64,000 bases of DNA, from the NCBI RefSeq assembly GCF_000758705.1, contig NZ_CP009287.1:1178001-1242000 (forward strand), given 5' to 3'. Positions 44,633 to 53,690 of the stretch are shown here, in pieces; within the stretch, counting starts at the first letter, position 1; each line of letters opens with the position of its first letter. The notes beneath the pieces are model-generated. The model saw only the letters and a list, made by a program, of their open reading frames with translations. It searched no databases and was not told the DNA's origin. Both the position numbers and the translations under genes were made by a program. Source of the DNA: Paenibacillus graminis. GTDB taxonomy: Bacteria; Bacillota; Bacilli; Paenibacillales; Paenibacillaceae.

Positions 44633-45616
44633 TTACCCCTGCTGCCGGGTATCCAACGGCTTCAGGTGTGCCTCGATCTGCGTACGTTTATCTTCGAGGA
44701 AGGGCGGCAGGGCCAGGGATTCGCCCAGATGCTCAATATCCTCATCGGTGGCGAAGCCCGGACCGTCCGTAGCCAGCTCGAACAGGATTCCGCTAGGCTC
44801 GCGGAAGTAGAGGGAGCGGAAATAGAAACGGTCCACAAAACCCGAGTTCTGCAGTGGATAGCTGCTGATTCGCCCGATCCACTGCTTCAGCTCTTCTTCG
44901 TTGTCTACGCGGAAGGCGACATGATGCACACCGCCGCGTCCAAGCCGTTCCTGCGGCAGATCCAGGCGTTCTTCCAGGTGGATTTCTGCACCGGAACCGC
45001 CTTCGCCGGTTTCGAACACACTGACATCCGGCTGTCCTGCAACCGGGGAAGGATAAGTGCCTTTGCGGCGGAATCCAAGCAGATCCGTAAGCACCTTGGC
45101 GGAAGATTCTGCAGCCCCGACGGTCAAATGGACCGGACCCAGTCCAAGGATGCCGTATGCCGCCGGGACCGGGCTTTTGTCCCAGGGCTTGCCACCTGCG
45201 ACCCCCTGGTTATGCTCATCCGATACAAGAATCAGGCGCTGTCCCTCATGATCCCGGAAGGCCAGCGTCTTGCGGCCGCCGCGGTCCTGGATGCCCTCAT
45301 GCTCCACCTGGAATTCCGCCAGCCGCTGCGTCCAGTACTCCAGCGCCTTGTCGTCAGGTACGCGGAGCGACAGCGCGGAAATGCTGTTATTGCCGTCGCG
45401 GTTGCGGCCTGCGTTCGGAATCTCGAAGAAGGTAACCTCAGTGCCGGGATTGCCTGCCTCGTCCCCGTAGAACAGATGGTAGACGGAGACATCATCCTGG
45501 TTCACTGTTTTTTTAATCAGCCGCAGTCCGAGCACTTCGGTATAGAACTTGAAGTTTTCAGGGGCTCTGGCGGTAAGGGCGGATACATGGTGTAGTCCTT
45601 TTAGTGTTAAACTCAT
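44633..45616 (-). CDS. mhqO: Ring-cleaving extradiol dioxygenase, MhqO-like
   Basis: The 327-residue protein contains two vicinal-oxygen-chelate modules (about 5-150 and 158-300). Metal ligands fit GLHHVSALT at the N-terminus and GVHHVAFRV plus GILFELATDGPG in the second module. GFATDEDIEHLGE and LPPFLEDKR at the C-terminus are typical of the MhqO/MhqA group, which removes hydroquinones and catechols under quinone stress. AGGAGGAA precedes the ATG. A possible redox-repressor site lies upstream. Confidence 0.9.
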   Translation of the reverse strand: MSLTLKGLHHVSALTARAPENFKFYTEVLGLRLIKKTVNQDDVSVYHLFYGDEAGNPGTEVTFFEIPNAGRNRDGNNSISALSLRVPDDKALEYWTQRLAEFQVEHEGIQDRGGRKTLAFRDHEGQRLILVSDEHNQGVAGGKPWDKSPVPAAYGILGLGPVHLTVGAAESSAKVLTDLLGFRRKGTYPSPVAGQPDVSVFETGEGGSGAEIHLEERLDLPQERLGRGGVHHVAFRVDNEEELKQWIGRISSYPLQNSGFVDRFYFRSLYFREPSGILFELATDGPGFATDEDIEHLGESLALPPFLEDKRTQIEAHLKPLDTRQQG

Positions 45617-45704
45617 AGTAATTCCTCCTGAAGTTTGGTGTGCATTGCTGAATGGACCGTAAAATTATAGTTGGAGTGAAATTAATTTAATGAACAATAT
45701 TAAG

Positions 45705-45725
45705 TTACTTACATTTTAATAGTAA
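45705..45725. promoter_or_regulatory. Candidate operator between the dioxygenase and acetyltransferase genes
   Basis: TTACT (45705-45709) and AGTAA (45721-45725) form an inverted repeat in an AT-rich divergent promoter region. Its TTACT-N11-AGTAA form is like boxes bound by quinone-sensing DUF24 repressors such as YodB/CatR. This is suggestive only. Confidence 0.3.
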
Positions 45726-45774
45726 TATACGAAAATGGCAAGCATGAATTTCATTATCCGCAAAGGAGATTAAT

Positions 45775-46587
45775 ATGATACATACACAAGCAAGCTTAAT
45801 GGAGCAGCTTAAAGGAATGGGGATTGATCCCCGGGGGACGGCGCTGGTCCACTCTTCACTGAAAAGTATCGGCGAGGTCCAGGGAGGGGCAGACACGGTG
45901 CTGGATGCACTGTCTGAATATATGAGACAAGGGCTGCTGGTTCTGCCGACGCACACCTGGTCATATATCGATGCGGATAATCCCCAGTTCTCCGTTCAGC
46001 AGTCCCCCTCCTGTGTCGGAATCCTGCCGGAGCTGTTCCGTAAGCGGCCGGGGGTTATCCGCTCGTGGCATCCCACCCATTCCGCAGCTGCGCTGGGCAA
46101 GGATGCAGCGGAGTTCACCTCCGGTGACGAGCGGTGGGACACGCCCTGTGCCCGGGGATCAGTCTACGGCAAGCTGCTGGACCGCAAGGCCGACATTCTT
46201 CTGCTCGGCGTAGATTTGCGGAGGAATACCTTCATCCACGGGATTGAAGAGTGGCTGGATATTCCCGGCAGAATGACGGATAGCCGTGAGCAGCTGTATA
46301 CGGAAACTCCCGGCGGAGAAGTGATTTCAGTACCCTCGCGCAGGCACTGCGGGCTCTCCTGGTCCGAGCATTTCTGGAAGGTGGAGCAGGTGCTGGAGAC
46401 GGGCGGAGCGCTGCGCAGAGCCAGCTTTGGAGATGCCCCTGTGATGATCTGCGGGACCGTGCAGACGACGGATATCCTCAGCCGGATGCTGATAGCCGAT
46501 CCGGAGCTGTTCTCGGACAATGAGCCGCTGGACGGCGGAGCGGTGCCTGAGCCGCTGCCCAAGACGAAGCGGGGATTACCGGAATAG
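45775..46587 (+). CDS. AAC(3)-family aminoglycoside N-acetyltransferase-like protein
   Basis: AAGGAGAT precedes the ATG. The 270-residue protein has the Antibiotic_NAT signatures LVHSSLKSIG near residue 25, LPTHTWSY near residue 57, SWHPTHSAAALG near residue 96 (catalytic His region) and LLLGVDLRRNTFIHGIEE near residue 140. The family transfers acetyl from acetyl-CoA to the 3-amino group of aminoglycosides, but many chromosomal members in bacilli act on other or unknown amines. It is monocistronic with its own terminator. Confidence 0.88.
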   Translation: MIHTQASLMEQLKGMGIDPRGTALVHSSLKSIGEVQGGADTVLDALSEYMRQGLLVLPTHTWSYIDADNPQFSVQQSPSCVGILPELFRKRPGVIRSWHPTHSAAALGKDAAEFTSGDERWDTPCARGSVYGKLLDRKADILLLGVDLRRNTFIHGIEEWLDIPGRMTDSREQLYTETPGGEVISVPSRRHCGLSWSEHFWKVEQVLETGGALRRASFGDAPVMICGTVQTTDILSRMLIADPELFSDNEPLDGGAVPEPLPKTKRGLPE

Positions 46588-46603
46588 GATGAACCATTTA
46601 CTG

Positions 46604-46644
46604 CAGCCTGCCAGTGGGAGTTTCCGCAGGCAGGCTGTTCTTTT
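46604..46644 (+). terminator. Intrinsic terminator after the acetyltransferase gene
   Basis: CAGCCTGCC (46604-46612) pairs with GGCAGGCTG (46629-46637), followed by TTCTTTT. Confidence 0.85.
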
Positions 46645-46751
46645 ATCGGATACACGGGGTAATGTATCCTGGGTTCTTGTCCGCAATCTGGCGGGCTCCT
46701 ATCAATGTATGGTATATTATTCTCACAAAAAACAAAGTAAGGAGATTGGAA

Positions 46752-47684
46752 ATGGAAAAAACTTTGATCTTTGGACACAAAAATCCGGATACGGATACAA
46801 TCTGCTCGGCCATCGCCTATGCGGCGCTTAAGAAGGAATTAGGTTGGGATGTTGAGGCGGTTCGTCTCGGAGAAATCAGCGGAGAAACCCAATATGCGCT
46901 TGACCATTTCGGCGTGAAGGCTCCGCGCCTGGCTGAGAACGTTGCAAGCGAAGCCAAACAAGTGATTCTGGTTGACCATAATGAACGCCAGCAGAGTGCC
47001 AATGATATCGACCAGGTCCGTGTCGTTGAGGTCATCGACCACCACCGGATCGCTAATTTTGAAACGGCTCATCCGCTCTACTACCGTGCAGAACCGGTAG
47101 GCTGCACAGCGACAATCCTGAATAAGCTGTATAAAGAAAACGGAGTGGCTATTCCAAAGGACATTGCCGGTCTGATGCTGTCCGCAATTATTTCTGACTC
47201 CCTGTTGTTCAAATCGCCGACCTGCACCGAGCAGGATGTGGCGGCTGCGCGCGAACTGGCTGGAATCGCCGGTGTGGACGCAGACAGCTACGGGCTTGCG
47301 ATGCTGAAGGCTGGTGCCGACCTTAGCGACAAAACGATCGCCCAGCTGATTTCCCTGGATGCCAAGGAATTCAAAATGGGTGAATACAAAGTGGAGATTG
47401 CCCAGGTTAATGCGGTGGATGTTAATGATGTGCTCGCCAAGCAAGCCGAATTGGAAACAGCCCTGACAGCCATCATCGATGACAAAGGTCTGGATCTCTT
47501 CCTGTTCGTCGTTACAGATATCCTTAACAATGATTCCGTAGGTTTGGCACTGGGCCGCGTTGCAGGTGCGGTTGAGCAGGCCTACAATGTGAAGCTGGAC
47601 GACAACAAAGCGGTACTGAAAGGCGTCGTTTCCCGCAAATCGCAAATAGTGCCGGTGCTGACCGAAACCATTGCCAAGCTGTAA
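46752..47684 (+). CDS. ppaC: Manganese-dependent inorganic pyrophosphatase
   Basis: AAGGAGATTGG precedes the ATG at 46752; upstream in-frame starts fall in the terminator region. The 310-residue protein is a family II pyrophosphatase (DHH superfamily): [13 protein letters not shown] (metal ligands) near residue 8, VDHNERQQS near residue 75, [11 protein letters not shown] near residue 96, and the DHHA2 signature SRKSQIVP near the C-terminus. It hydrolyses pyrophosphate in the cytoplasm and pulls biosynthetic reactions forward. Confidence 0.97.
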   Translation: MEKTLIFGHKNPDTDTICSAIAYAALKKELGWDVEAVRLGEISGETQYALDHFGVKAPRLAENVASEAKQVILVDHNERQQSANDIDQVRVVEVIDHHRIANFETAHPLYYRAEPVGCTATILNKLYKENGVAIPKDIAGLMLSAIISDSLLFKSPTCTEQDVAAARELAGIAGVDADSYGLAMLKAGADLSDKTIAQLISLDAKEFKMGEYKVEIAQVNAVDVNDVLAKQAELETALTAIIDDKGLDLFLFVVTDILNNDSVGLALGRVAGAVEQAYNVKLDDNKAVLKGVVSRKSQIVPVLTETIAKL

Positions 47685-47741
47685 AAAGCAGCTTCAGCAC
47701 ACGGCAGCCAATTTTGTTTTTAATGAAATAAGACAGGTTCC

Positions 47742-47787
47742 AACCGGCTGTGCGCCGTTCTCATGGGAGGCGCGCAGCCGGTTTTTT
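47742..47787 (+). terminator. Intrinsic terminator of ppaC
   Basis: AACCGGCTG-T-GCGCC pairs with GGCGC-G-CAGCCGGTT around a 12-base loop, followed by TTTT. Confidence 0.9.
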
Positions 47788-47980
47788 AACTATTGGGGTC
47801 CCTGCAAAGCACCTTAATCAGCTTCCATCAGCTTCCATGTAAAGGCCCCGCTTTGTAGGGCGATTTGGTACATTGTGAGAATACATAACTCCAAAAGCCT
47901 CGTTTTCAGCTTACATAAGTGCAACTTATTTCCATTCGGGCGGTATAATTAAGCATGGACTATTCAGAGGGGGATAACGA

Positions 47981-48553
47981 ATGAGGACGATAAAAAAGCT
48001 GATCTTCGCCACAATGTGCCTGATGATCATCTCAGGGGGGAGCCTGCTGTATGCCGCAACGGGCAAGTCGGACATTGCTGTCTATCTGAATAATGTGCTG
48101 TTGAAGAATTCCGGCCTGCTGTCGGAAGGGGTGCCTTACCTGCCGGTCGAGCAGCTGCCCGAGAGCCTGCACGCCGTATTATCCTGGGATGAGTCTGCTC
48201 AAGAGGTGCGGATTTACAAGCCCAATGTGAACATGGTGCTGCTGGACGACCAGGGGAAAATCTTTGGCAAGGTGAGAAGCGCGGCAAGCAATACTTTTTC
48301 TGTTCTGGTACAGGTGGATCATCTTAAAACTGATATTTCCGATCTGAAGATTACCATCACTGATCCTCTGAACAAAACAGATATCGTGGATAATCAGCCA
48401 ATTAAAGAGAAGAAGGACAGCTTCTGGTTCAAGTCGGCGAATTACAGCTACACGTTTAATGAGAAAGGGAATTATATGATTCAGGTCTACATAAAAGACA
48501 GCTCCTCCAAAAGCTGGTTCATCGTTTCCGAAATGCAGATTTCCACCATTTAA
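47981..48553 (+). CDS. Secreted stalk-domain protein with an Ig-like C-terminal half
   Basis: AGAGGGGGAT precedes the ATG. The 190-residue protein has a signal peptide (about 1-26), a short stalk domain (about 30-82: LSEGVPYLPVEQL, then SWDESAQEVRIYKP) and a beta-rich C-terminal half (about 85-190) resembling an immunoglobulin-like fold. A TATAAT box at 47944-47949 lies 37 bases before the start. No enzyme motif is seen. Likely cell-surface or exported; function unknown. Confidence 0.82.
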   Translation: MRTIKKLIFATMCLMIISGGSLLYAATGKSDIAVYLNNVLLKNSGLLSEGVPYLPVEQLPESLHAVLSWDESAQEVRIYKPNVNMVLLDDQGKIFGKVRSAASNTFSVLVQVDHLKTDISDLKITITDPLNKTDIVDNQPIKEKKDSFWFKSANYSYTFNEKGNYMIQVYIKDSSSKSWFIVSEMQISTI

Positions 48554-48643
48554 TCATTAGTGGTATGTTGAATTCTTTTGCCAAAAACGGGCGGACGCCC
48601 TATACTTAACCTTACATACATGGTGCAAAAGGAGCGGGGAAAC

Positions 48644-49084
48644 ATGACCAGAACACGAAACAGCGGAGCGCCTCCATATAAATCGTTTGTACTGGTGCTG
48701 CAGGCGCTTATCATTATGGCCCGTAAAGAGGGCAACACCTGTTCCAGCTGTGAAATCGCCGGATATTTGTCGTCAGAACCCACGGTTCTGAGAAAAGCGC
48801 TGGCCAAGCTGACCAAGGAACAAATCCTGGTGACCCGTGAGGGGCGGGATGGCGGTTATATGCTGAACCGGTCCCCGGAAGAGCTGACGCTGGCGGAAAT
48901 ATACTGCGCGATGGAGGTCGACGGGCTGCAGAGCAATGCGGTGATTGAGACCATGTACGGGAACACTTTTGGGGCCCAGATGAAGTCTGCATGCGGAGAC
49001 ATTCTGGAAGAAATGAACCAAAGTGCATTAGGTATTCTGCAAAAGTATACGCTGGGGGATCTGGTGCGGCGAACGGGATGTTGA
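48644..49084 (+). CDS. Rrf2-family transcriptional regulator
   Basis: AAGGAGCGGGG precedes the ATG at 48644. The 146-residue protein has a winged helix-turn-helix (SSCEIAGYLSSEPTVLRKALAKL, GRDGGYMLNRSPEELTL) and a dimer helix. The three-Cys iron-sulfur set of IscR/NsrR is not present (only C in IYCAME and SACGDI), so it is more like YwnA or CymR types. It lies 89 bases before the nitroreductase gene, which it may control in response to redox or electrophile stress. Confidence 0.9.
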   Translation: MTRTRNSGAPPYKSFVLVLQALIIMARKEGNTCSSCEIAGYLSSEPTVLRKALAKLTKEQILVTREGRDGGYMLNRSPEELTLAEIYCAMEVDGLQSNAVIETMYGNTFGAQMKSACGDILEEMNQSALGILQKYTLGDLVRRTGC

Positions 49085-49173
49085 CAGCGGGCTTTTTTAT
49101 GAATTATACTGTGCCTATTAAGACACAGTTAAACCAGACACTCAATTTGGATAGGGAAGAGGAGGATTAAGTT

Positions 49174-49821
49174 ATGGCGTCAGAATTAAAAGTAGAACAG
49201 GAATTCAGTAAGGTGATCCGTGAACGGCGTTCGGTGCGGAAATATGATTCTTCCTGGAAAATTCCCGATGAAGAGATCAAGGAGATTCTTGCAGAGGCTA
49301 TCCTTGCACCTTCTTCCTCCAATCTTCAGCCTTGGCGGTTCATCGTCATCACCGATCAGGAAATCAAGGCCAAACTTCTTCCTATCGCGCACAACCAGGC
49401 ACAGACCACCGAGTCCTCGGCAATGATTGCTGTACTTGGAGATACCGAAGCTTACAGCAACGCGGAGACGATCTATGGTCAAGCCAGCGCTATGGGACTT
49501 ATGCCTGAGGATGTTGCTGCAACCATGGCCAAACGCAGCCGCGAAGGCTACTCCAGCCTGCCGAAGGAGAAGCTGGAAGACATTGCCCTGGTTGACGGCG
49601 GACTGGTGTCCATGCAGCTGATGCTGGCAGCCAAAGCGAGAGGCTATGACACCGTACCAATGGGCGGTTATGATGCTGCCGCACTGAAGGAGCTGTTCCA
49701 GATCTCAGACCGTTACATCCCGGTGATGCTGATCGCGCTTGGCAAAGCTGCGGTCGAAGGACGGGCGACAAACCGCTTGCCGCTGGAGGACGTTGTGCAT
49801 TGGAACGGATTCCAGGCGTAA
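49174..49821 (+). CDS. Nitroreductase-family flavoprotein (YdgI/YodC-like)
   Basis: AAGAGGAGG precedes the ATG. The 215-residue protein has the FMN-binding motif RRSVRKYD (about residue 18), the conserved APSSSNLQPWRF (about 47-58), and a C-terminal YDTVPMGGYD. It is an NAD(P)H-dependent nitro- or quinone reductase. It is probably cotranscribed with the Rrf2 gene and has its own terminator. Confidence 0.92.
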   Translation: MASELKVEQEFSKVIRERRSVRKYDSSWKIPDEEIKEILAEAILAPSSSNLQPWRFIVITDQEIKAKLLPIAHNQAQTTESSAMIAVLGDTEAYSNAETIYGQASAMGLMPEDVAATMAKRSREGYSSLPKEKLEDIALVDGGLVSMQLMLAAKARGYDTVPMGGYDAAALKELFQISDRYIPVMLIALGKAAVEGRATNRLPLEDVVHWNGFQA

Positions 49822-49898
49822 GCCGGACATTCGTGCACTTATACTATACAAGACTTTAACTGCCGGTATCCCTGTCCTGATGCCGGTGGTTCATTGAT

Positions 49899-49937
49899 AA
49901 CAGGTACCTTCCTTTATTATGGAAGGTACCTGTTTCA
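49899..49937 (+). terminator. Intrinsic terminator of the nitroreductase gene
   Basis: AACAGGTACCTTCC pairs with GGAAGGTACCTGTT around an 8-base loop. The T-run is short. The remaining 49938-50170 holds no gene that I can see. Confidence 0.8.
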
Positions 49938-50173
49938 TGTTGACCGGGAGATTAGGCGGGATCGCTTATTTCTGATTTGCGGCGCTTTCTGCTACACTGG
50001 AATTAGCTGGATTAAGCATACGGTGCAACCGGAAATTGAATACCGTCCAAGTCTGTACTGGGATTAGAGTGTATCAGTGTTCAGACATCCCTTCACTCTG
50101 ACATTCAAAGTGAAATGAATGTAGGATATGAGGGTGGTGTAAAGGCATTTTTATCTAAAAAGGATAAAATATA

Positions 50174-50202
50174 TTGACAACATTCTCTAAAAGGACTAGC
50201 TT
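50174..50202 (+). promoter_or_regulatory. Promoter of the leucine dehydrogenase gene
   Basis: TTGACA (50174-50179), a 17-base spacer and TAGCTT (50197-50202). It lies about 50 bases before the start codon. Confidence 0.6.
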
Positions 50203-50252
50203 TGTTATGAAACGTAACATGTAAAAAAGTAGAGACAGGAGAAATGAGACTA

Positions 50253-51347
50253 ATGGAATTGTTTGCAGCAATGGAGCGGGACGATTACGAGGAACTTTTG
50301 TTTTGTCAGGACAAGGCATCAGGGCTAAAGGCTATTATCGCCATTCATGACACAACACTCGGTCCCGCACTGGGTGGAACAAGAATGTGGACCTATGCTT
50401 CGGAAGAGGACGCGATTGTAGATGCTCTCCGGCTGTCTAAAGGTATGACCTACAAAAATGCTGTAGCCGGGCTCAATCTGGGCGGCGGCAAAACCGTGAT
50501 TATCGGCGATCCCAAAAAAGACAAAAACGAGGCGATGTTCCGGGCCTTTGGCAGATACATACAAGGCTTGAACGGCCGCTACATTACAGCCGAGGATGTG
50601 GGCACCACAGAAGCAGACATGGATATCATTCATCAGGAAACGGATTATGTAACCGGGATCTCGGCGACTTACGGTTCTTCGGGCAACCCGTCTCCGGCCA
50701 CAGCCTTCGGCGTATACCAAGGCATGAAAGCGGCGGCGAAGGCAGCGTTTGGCAGCGATTCACTGGAAGGCAGAACTGTGGCAGTACAAGGTGTCGGCAA
50801 TGTATCCTTCACACTGTGCAAGTATTTGCACGAGGAAGGTGCGCGGCTGATCGTAACCGACATCAATAAGGATGCCGTGAAGCGGGCCGTAGAAGCCTAT
50901 GGAGCTACAGCAGTTGATCCTGCCGACATTATCTCTGTCAAAAGCGATATTTATGCGCCCTGCGCGCTCGGCGCCACGATCAATGATGACTCACTGCCGC
51001 TCCTTCAGGCGAAGGTTATCGCCGGCGCGGCCAACAACCAGCTGAAAGAACCGCGCCATGGCGATGCTCTGCATGAGATGGGAATTATATATGCTCCGGA
51101 TTATGTGATTAATTCAGGCGGCGTAATCAATGTGGCTGATGAATTGAACGGCTACAATAAGGATCGGGCCTATAAGCAGATTGCCAAAATCTATGACAGC
51201 ATCACCCGCATCCTGGAAATTTCCGCTACTGGCGGAATTCCCGCCTATGCTGCTGCAGATCATCTTGCCCAGGAGCGTATTTCCCTGCTGAAGAACAGCC
51301 GCAGCACCTTCCTGCGCGATGGACATCATGTCCTCAGCAGAAGATGA
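50253..51347 (+). CDS. bcd: Leucine dehydrogenase
   Basis: The start at 50253 ([15 protein letters not shown]) is chosen over the ATG at 50244 because it fits the AGGAGA spacing and the usual N-terminus; it gives 364 residues, the family length. Catalytic and binding motifs are visible: [21 protein letters not shown] with the catalytic Lys near residue 80, [12 protein letters not shown], and the Rossmann motif GVGNVS near residue 180. NAD-dependent oxidative deamination of leucine and other branched-chain amino acids feeds branched-chain fatty acid synthesis. The gene is monocistronic. Confidence 0.95.
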   Translation: MELFAAMERDDYEELLFCQDKASGLKAIIAIHDTTLGPALGGTRMWTYASEEDAIVDALRLSKGMTYKNAVAGLNLGGGKTVIIGDPKKDKNEAMFRAFGRYIQGLNGRYITAEDVGTTEADMDIIHQETDYVTGISATYGSSGNPSPATAFGVYQGMKAAAKAAFGSDSLEGRTVAVQGVGNVSFTLCKYLHEEGARLIVTDINKDAVKRAVEAYGATAVDPADIISVKSDIYAPCALGATINDDSLPLLQAKVIAGAANNQLKEPRHGDALHEMGIIYAPDYVINSGGVINVADELNGYNKDRAYKQIAKIYDSITRILEISATGGIPAYAAADHLAQERISLLKNSRSTFLRDGHHVLSRR

Positions 51348-51391
51348 GGCTGTTGAAGTAGAATAAGTACTTGCCGTATTGCCGATAACAT

Positions 51392-51430
51392 CAAAGGGCC
51401 TCTTCCCCACCCGGGAAAAGAGGCCCTTTG
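51392..51430. terminator. Bidirectional terminator between the dehydrogenase and cyclophilin genes
   Basis: CAAAGGGCCTCTT pairs with AAGAGGCCCTTTG. It separates two converging genes and can serve both. Confidence 0.85.
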
Positions 51431-51474
51431 CGTTGATTGCTGCGGTTATAGAGTGATAGCAGGAGAGTAACCGT

Positions 51475-52218
51475 CTACTGTACCTTCTCCGGTTCAGGGT
51501 AAGTGACGCCAAGCGTATCGACGGTAACCTTCTTCATGACCGGCGGCTGCTCCGGACGGTCTGAGCTGTCGCGCGGCAGGTTGACGATGGCATCTACTAC
51601 ATCCTGGCCTTCAGTAACCTTGCCGAAAGCGGCATATTGGCCGTCCAGGCTCGGATACGCTGCAGCCATGATGAAGAACTGCGAGCCGCCGGAGTTCATA
51701 TCCTGGCTTCTCGCCATGGATAGAACACCTTGTGTGTGCTGCAGGTTATTGGTGAAGCCGTTCGCCGTGAACTCACCGGCAATGCTGTAGCCCGGTCCGC
51801 CCATGCCTGTGCCATCGGGATCGCCGCCCTGAATCATGAAGCCGGGAATGACACGGTGGAAGATCGTTCCGTCATAGAAGCCTTTTTGAATGAGAGAGAT
51901 GAAATTATTGACGGTATTGGGAGCGACCTCTGGGTACAGCTCGGCCTTGATGATGCCGCCGTTGTCCATCTCTATCGTAACTACCGGATGGCTTGCTGTT
52001 GCCGAAGGTAACCCTTCGGTAGCTGCGGCAGCGCTCTCCTGGGGAGCAGGACTTGCTGTATTGTCCGCAGCATTGCCTGCCGCATTCCCCGCAGCATTGC
52101 TGCTGTTTCCGCTATTTGCCGCATTGTGGTTCGCGGGTTTGCTGCCGCAGCCTGCGGCGATGACCAGCAGGAGAGTCACCAGCAGCAGGATGACAGGTTT
52201 TTTTCTTGTACGCTTCAC
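51475..52218 (-). CDS. Cyclophilin-type peptidyl-prolyl isomerase lipoprotein
   Basis: The GTG start follows AAAGGAG by nine bases. The 247-residue protein has a lipoprotein signal (VIAAGC, Cys near residue 24), an Asn/Ala/Ser-rich linker (about 25-75) and a cyclophilin domain (about 78-235) with FHRVIPGFMIQGGDP, GVLSMARSQDMNSGGSQFFI and YAAFGKVTEG. It likely assists folding of exported proteins on the outer face of the membrane. Confidence 0.94.
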   Translation of the reverse strand: MKRTRKKPVILLLVTLLLVIAAGCGSKPANHNAANSGNSSNAAGNAAGNAADNTASPAPQESAAAATEGLPSATASHPVVTIEMDNGGIIKAELYPEVAPNTVNNFISLIQKGFYDGTIFHRVIPGFMIQGGDPDGTGMGGPGYSIAGEFTANGFTNNLQHTQGVLSMARSQDMNSGGSQFFIMAAAYPSLDGQYAAFGKVTEGQDVVDAIVNLPRDSSDRPEQPPVMKKVTVDTLGVTYPEPEKVQ

Positions 52219-52392
52219 GTTTTCAATCGCTCCTTTGATCTTTGAATATCGATTGCCACACGCTTAATCATACCCTGTTTGTCCCGCCCGTTGCAAAGCC
52301 CGGCAAGCCGCCTTGGGATTGGCACAACCCCGAAAGAGGGTTAGAATGAAAGGATGATGCTTCCAAGAATACACAGAAGGGATGTGTGCAGC

Positions 52393-53631
52393 ATGGGTTT
52401 TTCATGGAAGCGGAACCTGATCGTGCTTTGGGTAGGGGTGTTTTTTTGCAGTACGGCATATTCGATCTCGATTCCGTTCCTCTCGATTTTCCTGAGCGAC
52501 CAGCTTGGTGTTACGAATCATTTGGAGATCTGGTCAGGGGTCAGCTTTGGCATTACCTTCCTTGCCAGTGCGCTGATATCGCCTTACTGGGGGTCGCTCG
52601 CCGACAAATACGGGCGCAAGCCCATGCTGATCCGGTCGGGCTTCAGCCTCGCGGCGCTGTATTTGATCAATTTTTTCGTACATGATCCGTATGTTTTTAT
52701 TATTGTACGTATTTTTCAGGGACTTCTGGCGGGTTTTGTGCCGGCTGCCATTGCTATGGTCGCCACCAACACCCCGGAGGAGAAAACCGGTTATGCGCTC
52801 AGCATCATGTCTACGGCCGGTGCCACGGGGAGCATCATCGGCCCGCTGATCGGCGGTGTGGTCAGCTTTTATTCCAGCAACCGCAGCGCGTTCCTCTTCT
52901 CAGCGGTGATTGTGCTGGTATCGGCACTGATCGCCACTTTTTTTGCCAAGGAAGAGAATTATGACCGTTCGGCGCCGAGATCGCATGTGCGTGATGATAT
53001 CCGGGAGGCTGCGGCGAATCCGGCGTTTATGACGCTGCTGATGCTGGCGGGGCTGGCTACCTTTTCCGTGATGATATTGGAGCCGCTGCTCCCGATCTAT
53101 CTGTTGGACATGGGGATTTCTAAGAACAGCGCTTCTTTAAGCTCAGGCATCGTCTTCTCCGCTGTAGGCATTGCCACGGTAATTATGGCTCCGCAGTGGG
53201 GGAGGATCGGCAGCCGCAAGGGGTTCGGTTTTATTTTGTTTATCGGCCTGGTCGGCGGGGGGATCGGAAATATTCTGCAGTATTTTGTATCGGGTTATGT
53301 AGAATTCGCCATCTTGCGTTTTGCTTACGGCTTGTTCTATGCCGGTGTGCTTCCATCGGTAAATGCCATGATTGTGCAGGTTATTGACCCCGGCTTCCGC
53401 GGGCGGGCTTTTGGCCTGAATCAGGCGGCGACCCAGCTGGCAACCATGGCCGGGCCGATTATCGGCGGACTGCTCGGGGCTTTTATTCCGATCCGCTGGG
53501 TATTTGTCATTAACGGAGTGATGCTCCTTGTGGCGGCCGTACTGGTGAAAACCCGCAAACTGGAGGCAAAAGTGGAAGCTGTGGAAGCTGCCCATGCCTC
53601 GGGGCAGACGGCAATCCTGGAAAACTCGTAA
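52393..53631 (+). CDS. MFS exporter (12-TM drug:proton antiporter type)
   Basis: The ATG at 52393 (MGFSWKRNLIV) follows AGAAGGGA. The 412-residue protein has 12 membrane segments, the loop motif GSLADKYGRKPML near residue 70, and the antiporter motif GATGSIIGPLIGG in segment 5 near residue 143. It resembles multidrug or arabinose-type exporters; substrate unknown. The C-terminal 25 residues are soluble. Confidence 0.9.
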   Translation: MGFSWKRNLIVLWVGVFFCSTAYSISIPFLSIFLSDQLGVTNHLEIWSGVSFGITFLASALISPYWGSLADKYGRKPMLIRSGFSLAALYLINFFVHDPYVFIIVRIFQGLLAGFVPAAIAMVATNTPEEKTGYALSIMSTAGATGSIIGPLIGGVVSFYSSNRSAFLFSAVIVLVSALIATFFAKEENYDRSAPRSHVRDDIREAAANPAFMTLLMLAGLATFSVMILEPLLPIYLLDMGISKNSASLSSGIVFSAVGIATVIMAPQWGRIGSRKGFGFILFIGLVGGGIGNILQYFVSGYVEFAILRFAYGLFYAGVLPSVNAMIVQVIDPGFRGRAFGLNQAATQLATMAGPIIGGLLGAFIPIRWVFVINGVMLLVAAVLVKTRKLEAKVEAVEAAHASGQTAILENS

Positions 53632-53649
53632 AAGAAGATATGAAAGGCT

Positions 53650-53690
53650 GTCCGCTTGAAGGCTACTCTTCAGCGGACGTTTTTTTTTGT
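53650..53690. terminator. Shared terminator between the MFS and CLC genes
   Basis: GTCCGCTTGAAG pairs with CTTCAGCGGAC, followed on the plus strand by nine T. It overlaps the last codons of the converging CLC gene. Confidence 0.82.
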